NCBI GenBank assembly: GCA_021396245.1
Contig: WNYE01000002.1
Coordinates: 434,001 to 498,000 of the forward strand
Reading direction: 5' to 3'
From: Sporothrix humicola
Lineage: Eukaryota > Ascomycota > Sordariomycetes > Ophiostomatales > Ophiostomataceae
Length of the DNA stretch: 64,000 bases
Position numbers and translations under genes: made by a program
Notes under the pieces: model-generated
The model's database searches: none
Told to the model about the DNA's origin: nothing
The model's input: only the letters and a program-made list of their open reading frames with translations
Part shown: positions 20,520-29,222 of the stretch, one piece after another
How the letters are laid out: every line of letters starts with the position of its first letter
How positions within the stretch are numbered: the first letter of the stretch is position 1

Positions 20520-21713
20520 CTAGAAGACAATTCCGTAGGCAACACCTGCAGCCAGGATCGGCACAAGCGGGAGGCCCGTCATCAAAGGCGCCGCATTTTT
20601 GGAGCCTGTCGTCACGGCCGTTGTCGGGTGAGCCGCTGCATACGACGCGTCCGACGACGCCATGCTTGCAATCGCGGTGTCCATGGCCGAGCGAACTTGT
20701 GCATCTACCGTCACTCGGCACGGGTTGCCAAAGTAAGGATCTGTGTAGCCGTGGATCCGGACGGAACAGGTGGTTGCGGAGCTGGGGTACAAGGTCACCG
20801 TGGTGGATGCTTCTGTCTGCGTGGTCGACGAGTACATTGTTTTGGCAAACGGCGACGTCGTCTGGGGCTCGACAAACATGGCATACACGGGGCAGCCGGT
20901 GGCCTCGCCGACGGTGGCGTTTGCGTGTCTATTCGAGTTTGGGTTTTCGTTTGGGTTTCCGTTTGCGTCTCCGTCTCCGTCGGCCACCGAAAAGTAGAGA
21001 TAGCCAGCCCCCTGCACACCGCCGTTGTACTCCCCAAATCCGCACACGCCCGTTGCGTTGTTGGCCGCCCACTCGGTCACGACCTGCAGCCCAAAGGTGG
21101 TGACGTTGGCAAACTGCGTCAGGTTGGCGTAGCCGACGAAAACGTTGGAGTCGGAGTCGGTCTCCGAGTCGGTCTCGTTGGTGCTGGTTGTCTCGTTGGT
21201 GCTGGTTGCCCCCTCGTACAGACTGAAGGAGCCCTGGAAGTAGGCATAGGCACCGCGGTTGCCGTACGGCCCCTGCGGCACGGCGCCCGTGTCGTTCACG
21301 GCCAGCATCATCCAGCTGAACGTAACTGTGTCGGCCGGTAATCCCATGCTGGCAATCTTGGCGAAATTTTGGACGCTCAGGGCCAGTGGCAAAATGCCAT
21401 TGTCTGGGCGCCAGTAGGTCTTGTTGTGCGGGAAGATAATGTCCACTTCCATCCGCGGGAGGCCCTCGGTCGGGTTCGGGTTGGAGACAAAGCCGGAGGG
21501 TAGGGTCGGGGTCGGTCCCTCTCGCGACGGCTGCTCGAGTGTCTGGTGGCCCGTCTTTGTCGGCATTGAGGTGGACGTGACGGTCAACGTGCTGGCAGCG
21601 TCAGTGGCTGTTGCGACGTCTGTGACAGTGTGTGTCGACGCGGCATTGGCGAGGGAAGCGGCCGCGACGAACGCGCACAGCGCGCGGCGGAGAGACATGG
21701 CGAAAGACGACAA
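20520..21713 (-). CDS. Secreted DUF7136-type protein, probable GPI anchor (paralogue 1)
   Basis: 397 residues. The N-terminal signal peptide (MSLRRALCAFVAAASLANA; either the ATG at 21713 or the one at 21698 could be used) is followed by a Thr/Ser-rich linker. The DUF7136 core starts at MEVDIIFPHNKTYW (~86-99) and contains SVQNF and FGLQVVTEWAANN. Many N-x-S/T sites are present, plus a polymorphic-looking Ser/Thr/Asn/Glu run (TSTNETTSTNETDSETDSDS, ~173-192). A Cys-containing C-terminal block (CRVTVDAQVRSAMDTAI) precedes SKNAAP and a final hydrophobic tail, the arrangement of a GPI-anchor signal. The family is fungal, cell-surface or secreted, without known function. The next gene is its tandem paralogue in the same orientation. 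Confidence 0.8.
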   Translation of the reverse strand: MSSFAMSLRRALCAFVAAASLANAASTHTVTDVATATDAASTLTVTSTSMPTKTGHQTLEQPSREGPTPTLPSGFVSNPNPTEGLPRMEVDIIFPHNKTYWRPDNGILPLALSVQNFAKIASMGLPADTVTFSWMMLAVNDTGAVPQGPYGNRGAYAYFQGSFSLYEGATSTNETTSTNETDSETDSDSNVFVGYANLTQFANVTTFGLQVVTEWAANNATGVCGFGEYNGGVQGAGYLYFSVADGDGDANGNPNENPNSNRHANATVGEATGCPVYAMFVEPQTTSPFAKTMYSSTTQTEASTTVTLYPSSATTCSVRIHGYTDPYFGNPCRVTVDAQVRSAMDTAIASMASSDASYAAAHPTTAVTTGSKNAAPLMTGLPLVPILAAGVAYGIVF

Positions 21714-21964
21714 AAGAATGACAAAAGTCGGTGTCGATCAGTCGAACAGCAAAAGCATGACGTGAAGATTGGCGTGCGAATGAGAAACGCCACGATTTTA
21801 AGCTTCTCTCAAGCTTTTCCCACCGTTTGTTTTCTTCGTCTCCCCAGACGCCCCAAAGTTTAATTTTAAAGTTGGTGCCGGGTTCCGCGGTTGCGGATCC
21901 ATTTTCACGATTTTACTCCTTTTCACGCACTCGCTTGCCCAAGACGGGCATGGATGCTACCTCG

Positions 21965-21974
21965 CTCGGCCGAG
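21965..21974 (-). promoter_or_regulatory. Perfect palindrome CTCGGCCGAG upstream of DUF7136 paralogue 1
   Basis: A 10-bp perfect palindrome about 250 bp upstream of the start, found again about 287 bp upstream of paralogue 2 (23813-23822). It contains inverted CGG triplets, the type of site bound by Zn2Cys6 dimers. That binding is inference. Confidence 0.4.
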
Positions 21975-22385
21975 AAGGGGAGAAAGGGGAGAAAGAGGAG
22001 AAAGAGGATAAAGAGGATAAAGAGGAGACAAACAACAAATCACACGATGAGTTTGAAATTGCGACCAGACTTTCAAAGGATTCGACTTTGGGCAGCTGTG
22101 CGAGCACATGAATTCATACGTGAATTTGTGGAAGAAAAGTAGAGAATGGTGACATCGGAAGAAATTGGCTGGTTCAGCAACAACTAACTGCAGATCGTTC
22201 ACTGCGCAGCCAAGTCAACTACGCGCCGGGCCGCCTGGTAGTCTGGGCGAGTCAGGGGCGCACAATTTATGCAGCCCCCTCAGTCTCTGACTTCAACAAT
22301 TGAGACTTATTCAACCTCTTTCCACGATGCACTTCAATTTTGCATGTTTTTGGAATGTCTACTTCGCAAAGATTTATTGATCACT

Positions 22386-22420
22386 GATTATTGATAACCG
22401 ATTATTGATTATTGATTATT
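22386..22420. repeat. GATTATT heptamer tandem repeat
   Basis: Five 7-bp units with one variant (GATAACC), 20 bp downstream of the stop of DUF7136 paralogue 2. Confidence 0.8.
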
Positions 22421-22440
22421 GTTTGATATTTTCGTCCGCC

Positions 22441-23526
22441 TTAATACACCATCCCATAGACAACACCGGCCGCTGCCAGCGCCGGCCCCAACGGCATCGC
22501 CGTCGCCATTGCAGGCGCCGCATTTTTCGAGTGTGTTGATGTTGCGCTCGTCGGGATGTATGGGTGTAGGCCCGACGTTGCCATATAGTCGCCCAACTGC
22601 CTGCGGGAGATGTCGCTGTCGAGAGCCGAGCGCGCCGTCGCGTCGAGCGTCGCAGCACACGGCGTGCCCACGGCAGGCGTCGAGTTCACGACAACGCTCC
22701 CGGAGCATGTCGACGTGATTGTCTCGGTATAGTGATACCCCGAGAAAGTATGCGTGAGTGTCTCCGTCGCAAACGCGACCGGCTTGAGGACGGCGCCAAA
22801 CGCGGGACAAGCTGGTGCATTGGCCAGGGACACATCGGACACGTTCGACCGGGTATTGATATCGCCCGGGGGCACTATGCTGAACACGATCTGGCTGATG
22901 GGCGGCTTGACGTCGTCGTCGTCATAGTTGGGCGGGCAGACCCCCGCGTCCTCGTCCCAAACCGCCCACACAGTCAGGATGAACCGCGTCGTGTCTTTGT
23001 CAGGCGGGAACCACTGCGACACGTTGGTCGAGTAGAGCCATATTGCACAGTCGGGCGAGGACGACGATACGTCCCGGTAGCCGTTGTAGCGTTCATCGTA
23101 GGGCACCATCAGGCCCCAGTCGAGACGACTGCCGCCGTGGATGAAGCCGTCGGCGTCGTACGGCCGGATGTCCCAATGGAACTCGAAGGAGACATATCCT
23201 TCGGCGGGGTTCCTGTAGGACTGGGTGTTCTGGACATTGACGGCGATCGGGATGTATGTGGTGTTGTAGTACGTCTCGTTGCGCGGAAAGATAAAATCGA
23301 CTTCGATCTCGGCGAGCTCGGCTGGGTTCGTGGGAAACGGTGTCTTTGTGCGCAAAGTAGCGGAAGCGGACGTGTAAGCGGAAGTGGAAGTGGACGTCGC
23401 ACTCGGCGTACTCGTCGAAATGTCGGCCGTGGATCCTTCATCGGTCACTGTTTGTGTTGAATCCGCACGAGCAAGGTCGATAGCAACAAAAGCGATGGCC
23501 GCCCTGAAGAGCCAGCGGAACGACAT
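22441..23526 (-). CDS. Secreted DUF7136-type protein, probable GPI anchor (paralogue 2)
   Basis: 361 residues. A signal peptide (MSFRWLFRAAIAFVAIDLARA) and a Ser/Thr-rich linker with STSTS repeats are followed by the DUF7136 core. The core begins IEVDFIFPRNETYYNTTYIPIAVNVQN (~93-119) and contains a Trp-rich middle (FEFHWDI, FILTVWAVWDED). Conserved Cys include DAGVCPPNY and CPAFGAV. The C-terminal block GTPCAATLDATARSALDSDI, SKNAAP and a hydrophobic end ALAAAGVVYGMVY parallel paralogue 1 exactly, indicating a tandem duplication. Exposure at the cell surface is expected from the signal and GPI-like tail. Role unknown. Confidence 0.8.
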   Translation of the reverse strand: MSFRWLFRAAIAFVAIDLARADSTQTVTDEGSTADISTSTPSATSTSTSAYTSASATLRTKTPFPTNPAELAEIEVDFIFPRNETYYNTTYIPIAVNVQNTQSYRNPAEGYVSFEFHWDIRPYDADGFIHGGSRLDWGLMVPYDERYNGYRDVSSSSPDCAIWLYSTNVSQWFPPDKDTTRFILTVWAVWDEDAGVCPPNYDDDDVKPPISQIVFSIVPPGDINTRSNVSDVSLANAPACPAFGAVLKPVAFATETLTHTFSGYHYTETITSTCSGSVVVNSTPAVGTPCAATLDATARSALDSDISRRQLGDYMATSGLHPYIPTSATSTHSKNAAPAMATAMPLGPALAAAGVVYGMVY

Positions 23527-24039
23527 GGCAGTGATAAAGGCGTATAAGGTACGAGGTGTGAGGTAGTATCTATGTGGTTACAAGGCGAGATTGACGCCAA
23601 AATGGAATGGCAGGCCATCGCGACTTTAAGCTTTTCCATTGTTTTTGTTTTCCTTCTCCTTTCATTTTGGGTAGTTTAGGCTAATGTCCGTTCTTTCTCG
23701 GGCGCAGAAATGTTCATGGGGTGCGTTTTAAAGTTGAACGTTGGTTCCCGCTTGGGGGCCATTTCTTCGGAGCAGTGGCAACTTGTCTTGGGAGAGTCAT
23801 GATGGAACCGCGCTCGGCCGAGAAAATGGCACAGGTAAAGGATTGCCCATCTCTCCCATGTTGAAATCCACACCATACACCACCTTTCATAAATCGTGAT
23901 CGCTCCTTCTATGCTGCCATTCCTTCCTCATTCACACAACAAATTTCGGCTCCTCCCGTCTACCCGTCGACGTTCCGTAGCTTAGACCATACGATAAACT
24001 ACTAAAAAGAAAGGAATAGAAAGAGGTAAGGAGGCATTT
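23527..24039. other. Promoter region of DUF7136 paralogue 2
   Basis: It holds TTTAAGCTT at 23625-23633 (~100 bp from the ATG), TTTTAAAGTTG at 23726-23736, and palindrome CTCGGCCGAG at 23813-23822. These are the counterparts of the elements upstream of paralogue 1. Confidence 0.6.
23813..23822 (-). promoter_or_regulatory. Perfect palindrome CTCGGCCGAG upstream of DUF7136 paralogue 2
   Basis: Identical to the palindrome upstream of paralogue 1, at a similar distance, with GCTCGGCCGAGAA conserved around it. Confidence 0.4.
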
Positions 24040-24334
24040 GATGATATAATAAAACTAAAATACAACTGGAACGTGATTGCCTTTTTTTTTTTTTTTAATG
24101 ATTTTCATGATCAAATGTGTGTCATGATGATTCCGCCATGAAAAAAAGACAACCAAAATAGAATCGCAAAAAGGTTGATAAGATAATAAAAGACGATCAT
24201 TTTTCACGATTAAGAGGAAGCAAAAAACTAAATAAATAAAACAAATTGAAGATATAATACATAAATATGTAGGATTACAACCTTAGTGAAGACAACATAC
24301 ACAAAAACAAACAAACAAACAGACCCATAAAGGA
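24040..24334. repeat. AT-rich duplicated segment, copy A
   Basis: Direct repeat of 28905-29180. Matching landmarks in order: ATAATAAAA, TACAACTGGAACGTGATTGC (copy B has TAGG for TGGA), poly-T then AATGATTTTCATG, TAGGATTACAACC near 24272, GTGAAGACAA and ACCCATAAA. The copies are diverged but clearly alignable. The right end stops exactly where the open kinase-like frame begins. Confidence 0.7.
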
Positions 24335-24336
24335 GC

Positions 24337-25245
24337 ATCCAAGAACGGCCATACTGCACCCATCGGTGCCTCCTGGGGTTAGCACGTGGCGGGCCGGTCG
24401 ACACGGCTTGTCCTAACGCTGAAAGCCACGGGCCGACACATCTAGAACACGGGGAGTTCGTACGTCGCCTCCGTGATCAGCTGGCCAAAGATCGCGGCCC
24501 CACGGTGGATGCCACAGCGCTCTATATCTCTGGGTCGGTCGGATCGATCATCAAACTCCGGCTGTCGGACCGTGGGTATACACTCGTTGCCAAGGGCGTT
24601 GCGGCGGCGAACCTGCTGTTCCTACAAAACGAAAAGAAGGTGTACGACGATGAGCTGTACGCGGTTCAGGGCAACACTGTTCCAGTATGCCTGGGTCTGA
24701 TCGATTTGGTCCTTCCACACTATTGTGATGGCCGTGTTCTTGGACACTTCCTCCTTTTTAGTTGGGGCGGGCGGCCCCTGCCCATGTGCATCGACCAGAT
24801 CGCCGACAAGACCGTCCCCACCCGGACGATTGCCGCAGCGTTCAGCAAGCTGCACGACTTTGGCATCCTGCACCGCGATGCAGAACCACGCAACATACTG
24901 TATAACACAAGCAGCCGACGGTTTATGGTGATCGATTTTGAGCGAGCAGAGGTCTGCCACCGCCGCGGTCGCCAACCTCTAGGCTCCATCAGCCCCAACG
25001 GCCAGAGGAAGAGGAAGCGTGGGGTATCGTCGGCGCAAGGGAAAGATGAATTTGCGAAAGAGCTGCAGTCCGTCGTAGAGCATGTTTCGAGATGTCTCGG
25101 CAGTGATGTTCAGACACGGTCAGTCAAAAATCAGCAGTGTGACCGGGAGATGAAAAGGATAGACTGTCATCTCGTTTGGGACGCGTGCCGTTCTGCGTGC
25201 GTCTCGGGCAACCATTTCCTCTATGGTTCCAGCCGACCTAGTTGA
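24337..25245 (+). pseudogene. Protein-kinase-like gene lacking a recognisable 5' part (probable fragment)
   Basis: The frame is open from about 24337 to the stop at 25243-25245 (about 300 codons). No ATG occurs before the middle of the kinase fold; the first is at 24784. Recognisable parts are a degenerate Gly-loop GSVGSIIKLRL, VAKG, the hinge region LLFSWGGRPL, the catalytic loop LHRDAEPRN (Asp and Asn present) and the metal motif as VIDFERA (DFE rather than DFG). Conserved-looking sequence (EHGEFVRRLRDQLAKD) also precedes the kinase fold, so the intact gene began further upstream. That point coincides with the edge of duplicated segment A, suggesting a rearrangement breakpoint. A spliced upstream exon cannot be excluded, in which case the gene would be intact. 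Confidence 0.55.
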
Positions 25246-25691
25246 GTCTACGTGAGAAGAGAGAAATAGGTTGCCAGATAAACGTCCCATAAGACAAATT
25301 GATTTCAATATGGCCGGGGTTTGAGCTTCCGGTTCTTAACTGCTCTAATAGAACAAACGCGAACATTAAGTCGTTGGTACACTTAATTTCAGAAGGCCAG
25401 CTGGTGGCCGAATCACATCCTATTTAAATACAAAAAAACACTAGTCGATGCTAATGAAGCACATATAGCACGAAGATAGGTAGAAATGGCATTTGAGCGC
25501 TACGAAAATCGACCGCCGAACCTCATGAAACACCACACATACAGTACAGAACAGTGAATATAGTAGGAAACCAAAAGTTAAGGAGATAGAAAAAAAAACC
25601 AACAGAGACTAGATGACTAAAAAAAAAAAAACTTATCCATAGCGGCCGTTACTTATATTTCGAACTGATCGTAGTGACCACGATATTGTAA
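25246..25691. other. AT-rich intergenic region
   Basis: About 450 bp between the kinase-like frame and the convergent small gene. Poly-A tracts near 25590 and 25620. No gene seen. Confidence 0.55.
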
Positions 25692-26265
25692 TCAATGCTT
25701 GGGCGCATTGTTGAGAACGGTAATGGCATCTGGATGGAGAATTCCATCCTGCACAAGCAAAGTGATAAAGTCCTTCAGCCATGTTTGGCAGTCCTTGATC
25801 TCAACACGCTGATGTGTTCCGCAAATGTGAGCAGTTAGAGTGGATTTTAGTCTACCCATTGCTAGCTTCTGGGAAAAGTATATGACAACCAACCTTTTTT
25901 CCACTAGACGACGATGAAGACCTAAGACTCGGCCCAGGAGCGGGCACCGAGGCAGCGTAGGATTCTAGGTTATCAAGGGGTATAGAATCGGTGCTGCGAG
26001 TGCCATCCCCCGAAGCACTGACATCGTCAATGTATGCCGAGTCAATGTAGCCTAGAAGAGTCAAGGAGTGGGTACGTGAAGTTGTGGCGAGGTTGTAGTT
26101 GCGATCAAATGTGATTTGGAAACCAGTTCGAGCATCACCAGTGGCATGGATTAGCCTTCCTACATTGGGGTCCTCGATGGTGGGGACGAAGAGAGCCCAA
26201 TGAGCCTTGAATAACGGTCGATTGTAGACAACAAGGTAGAGCTCGCGAGAGGATTCGTCCTGCAT
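25692..26265 (-). CDS. Small fungal protein with HWALF motif (hypothetical, two exons)
   Basis: Exons 26265-25894 and 25808-25692 encode 162 residues. The 85-bp intron has donor GTTGGT, branch CTAAC and acceptor CAG; both exons meet in phase 0 and give a clean stop. The N-terminal half, LYLVVYNRPLFKAHWALFVP, then GRLIHATGDARTGFQ and RNYNL, resembles a widespread family of small Pezizomycotina proteins (the LYVVLY...HWAL type, related to DUF6914). A Ser-rich linker precedes a C-terminal helix (CQTWLKDFITLLVQDGIL) that is also typical. Function is unknown. It lies inside the island bounded by the duplicated segments. Confidence 0.68.
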
Positions 26266-26932
26266 AGTTGTTGATAGAAATATATCGACTTTGGGTGAAA
26301 TAAGGTACCTTAATGAATGTATAGAGTAGAGTGTGAAAGTTTAAGGATGAAAACAGAGTCAGATCTTGAATGTTTTGTTCGCAGTCGACAAGCGATAAAG
26401 AGTTCAAGGGACTTTGCTGACTATTATATAGCCAGACTTTATTTTTGCTCTTCCCCGAATTCCGTGTCGCTTTTCTTATCTGTTCTGTTTTGCGCGCACC
26501 CCGATATCATCTTATTGCTATTTTTATTGTGATCATAAGATGCACGGCGTGACGCCGAGAGACAAATGAAGTGGCGTCAGCGGCCGCATTTACGAAACAC
26601 CAAAATACGACATCAACTAGGACTTTTTTTTTCTCTCTCTTCTTTTTATCTCTCTGACTGAAAACTACCCACGGAACGGTTCTAGTAGAAGCGGAAAAGG
26701 GTAGAGGCTGTGGGGGTGTTTGATTAAGCGCTGGGATCCTGCACTACCCTCTCAACCACACAAATTCATATTCTACCGCCCCGACACGAGCCGAAATTTG
26801 CAGGAGAGGGAAGACAATGGAATCATATTCTAAAAATAATCAATGCAAGAAACAAACACCTAGCGCTAAACAAATGATTGGAAAACCGCTCCTGAAATGA
26901 CCTCTAAATTTTGTAACGGCCTGGGCTTAAGA
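26266..26932. other. Intergenic region
   Basis: About 670 bp: promoter of the HWALF gene and 3' flank of the second APH-like gene. A pyrimidine tract lies near 26628-26655. No other feature seen. Confidence 0.5.
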
Positions 26933-27944
26933 TTACATGCCGCGCGCAATGACAAAGTGGTCCCAGAAGTCATAACACTCCTTGTCGCATTCATCAACAT
27001 CCAGAATCAGGGGGAGATACCGTTCTGGCCATGCAGCGCCAATCTTAGCGCTCCATGCCCAGCGCGATTTGCAGTACTCCCAATATGCAGGGTACCAACC
27101 TGCTTGCTGCCAATCGATGAAGGCGGCAATCCGGGGAGGGCTGTGATTCACATTTGCATCTCGGGGGGCCAACAAAATATTACTTGGGTGAAGATCAGCA
27201 TGCGTGAAGACGACGGACACATTGTCTGGCAGCTGGCCGCGATATGGGTGTGGCGACAGTCCCTTCCAAGGACCAAGGCGATTGGGACCATACGCCGTGG
27301 TGAACCAGTCGTGGAACTGTGACACAGATGGAAACGGTCCAGCCCCTACTGAGCCGGAGTTGACAAACACCCAGTCGAGCAAGGGTTGGCCGACAACGTT
27401 GCCTGTTGACAATCAATACAATGTTGCTGAATGAGGTGAGTGCCCAGAACTATCACATACCAATGAATAGGGTGTCAGCAAAGAGCTCTTGAGGGAGGCG
27501 TCTCCACGCAGCAACGAAATTGCGAAGCTGGCCACACACGGCAACCCGGTCGTCCTCACTTAGACTGTCCCATGCATCCTCGAGCGTGTCACCTTCAACA
27601 AGTTCCATGTAGATGAATGACTGCTGACCGTCATGCTGCCACCCATAGACCTCCGGCACCGATATCGTAGGCAGGTATTTGCGGACCATGAACAAACACT
27701 GCGCTTCTGCTACCGATACAAGTGATCCGTACTTCACGAGAAGGCCGAGAGAAGGAAACTTGACCGGTGGCGGTCGCGTCAGGCGCTTTGCAGCGACTGC
27801 TCCATTTTGCCGTGCGCCTTCCTCACGCACGGCTGCTGGCGAGGGAAGCGGAACTTGGCTCAAGGAGTCCTGTCGCGTGAAAAAGCCGGACTCGAGCAAA
27901 ACCTTATCGTCAGACAATGGAATGCCCTTTGTTGTTACCAACAT
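26933..27944 (-). CDS. Aminoglycoside-phosphotransferase-like protein, two exons
   Basis: Exons 27944-27461 and 27402-26933 encode 317 residues. The 58-bp intron has GTATGT and CAG signals, and the joint reads TLFIGNVVGQPLLDW. The start is the first ATG of the frame, at 27944; sequence upstream stays open without an ATG, so an additional 5' exon is possible. Kinase-fold features are VKYG (Lys71), EAQCLFMVRKY, the hinge YMELVEGDTLEDAW (~112-125), the catalytic HADLHPSN (229-236, with the normal Asp and Asn), and the metal motif AFIDWQQAG (~255-263) followed by PAYWEYCK. This is the common fungal APH domain family with unknown small-molecule substrate. It is not closely similar to the gene at 18 kb. 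Confidence 0.85.
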
Positions 27945-28658
27945 AGTCAGGATAAGAACGTGGTACGACTTAGGTGTTGTTTGAAAAATGCATGGAAACA
28001 CGGTGGTGTTTTTGAGGCTCACTTGAAACGAAAGCTTTGATCCAGGCTTTGTCGGAGGCGGCAACTATATACAGTCAAATTCAGTACAGTGGTCTGTCAG
28101 CTGATGATTGTGACTAAGCATAACTCAACACTAGATAAGTGGCCAGCACAAGGCGGACAAGCACGGCAGAAAGAGCACGGATAAAACGATCCTGTATCCA
28201 GTTAAACAAACATTTTACGGGAATGAGGTTTGCTGTATGAGGTTGAATGAGGTTTGACATCTATATAATACCACGATTCCTACGTAGATAGAAAGTAGAT
28301 AGGAGGTAATGAATCAGTCGTTACCGATTGTATGAGCTATACAACAAGCTTGCCCAATCCCCTACTTGCCCCCTTGTGTTCTCAGTGCCCTCGTGCCCTC
28401 ATCGCATACATCGCTACGCTGTTCAGGAAGCCATATTGTCGCTACACTACTCTAGCCCTTCTATCAAGAACACAAATTCACCTTCTAAGCCTGATCAACT
28501 TAGCAGAGCCCTCCTCTCAGAAGGTCGCTTTGTAACAACAGACATTACAACATCTTTACAATAATTATAAAATTACGATAAAATGGGAAAGAATAAAAAG
28601 AGGTAAATGGGTATTTGATGATAATAATTGACGATTGACAACAGATGGATTGTCCTTA
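27945..28658. other. Intergenic region
   Basis: About 715 bp with promoter sequence of the APH-like gene and a short direct repeat GAATGAGGTTT near 28219 and 28244. At 28584-28621 lies a stretch resembling 24010-24044, which extends the duplicated unit to the other side of the DUF7136 relic. Confidence 0.5.
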
Positions 28659-28890
28659 TTATATTATGCCATAGACGACACCGGCTGCTGTCAGTGTTGG
28701 CCCTATTATTCCCTTTACTATCGGTGCCGTAATTTTGTGCTTTATGCTCAATAGTCTGCCACAACTGGAGAGACGTTTGGTGTGCTAACAAGTAGTCGGC
28801 TAATACTTTGCTGGTGATGGCGCTGTCCAACGCCGCGCGTACTGTGACGTCCACGGTGGCCGAGCACCGGGTGCCCGACGCCGCGTTGAC
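28659..28890 (-). pseudogene. Decayed 3' end of a third DUF7136 gene
   Basis: On the minus strand, from 28890: VNAASGTRCSATVDVTVRAA, then LDSAITSKVLADYL. This matches the C-terminal block of paralogue 2 (TPAVGTPCAATLDATARSAL, then DSDI). After a frameshift near 28740-28790 the remaining part continues in another frame as HKITAPIVKGIIGPTLTAAG, then VVYGII and stop (28659-28661), matching SKNAAP...LGPALAAAGVVYGMVY. The signal peptide and core are absent. Base changes relative to the paralogues are mainly toward A/T, as expected from RIP-like or neutral decay. Confidence 0.8.
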
Positions 28891-28904
28891 CTTTTCTTCT
28901 TCGT

Positions 28905-29180
28905 GTAAATATAATAAAAACTATAGTACAACTAGGACGTGATTGCTTTATTTTTTTTAATGATTTTTCATGGTCAAGTTTACATTATTCTGACTGCGTC
29001 ATGAAGAAAAGAGACACAAGATAATTACACAAAACTGGTGATAAAATAATGGAAGACAACCAATTTATTTTAAGATTAAAAGGTAAAAAAAGAAATAAAA
29101 AAAGAAAGAAGAAAAAAAGATTTAGTACGTAAGTACGTAGGGTTTCAACCATGGTGAAGACAATCGACCCATAAAAATAC
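28905..29180. repeat. AT-rich duplicated segment, copy B
   Basis: Direct repeat of 24040-24334, with the same ordered landmarks (TACAACTAGGACGTGATTGC, AATGATTTTTCATGGTCAA, TAGGGTTTCAACC, GTGAAGACAA, ACCCATAAA). It sits directly next to the DUF7136 relic, which suggests that the duplicated unit was originally flank of a DUF7136 gene. Confidence 0.7.
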
Positions 29181-29222
29181 ACTCCCGCGGCTCGTTATAC
29201 TCATGCCTCTAAAGAAAAATGT

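Larger units (their letters stand above)
21714..22440. other. Promoter region of DUF7136 paralogue 1 with elements shared with paralogue 2
   Basis: Three elements recur in the same order upstream of both DUF7136 genes. TTTTAAGCTT lies at 21796-21805 (~85 bp from the ATG), TTTTAAAGTTG at 21864-21874, and the palindrome CTCGGCCGAG at 21965-21974 (~250 bp). Further upstream lie a purine-only GAGAAA/GATAAA tract (21972-22029) and a 7-bp-period repeat (22386-22420), the latter belonging to the 3' flank of paralogue 2. Confidence 0.6.
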
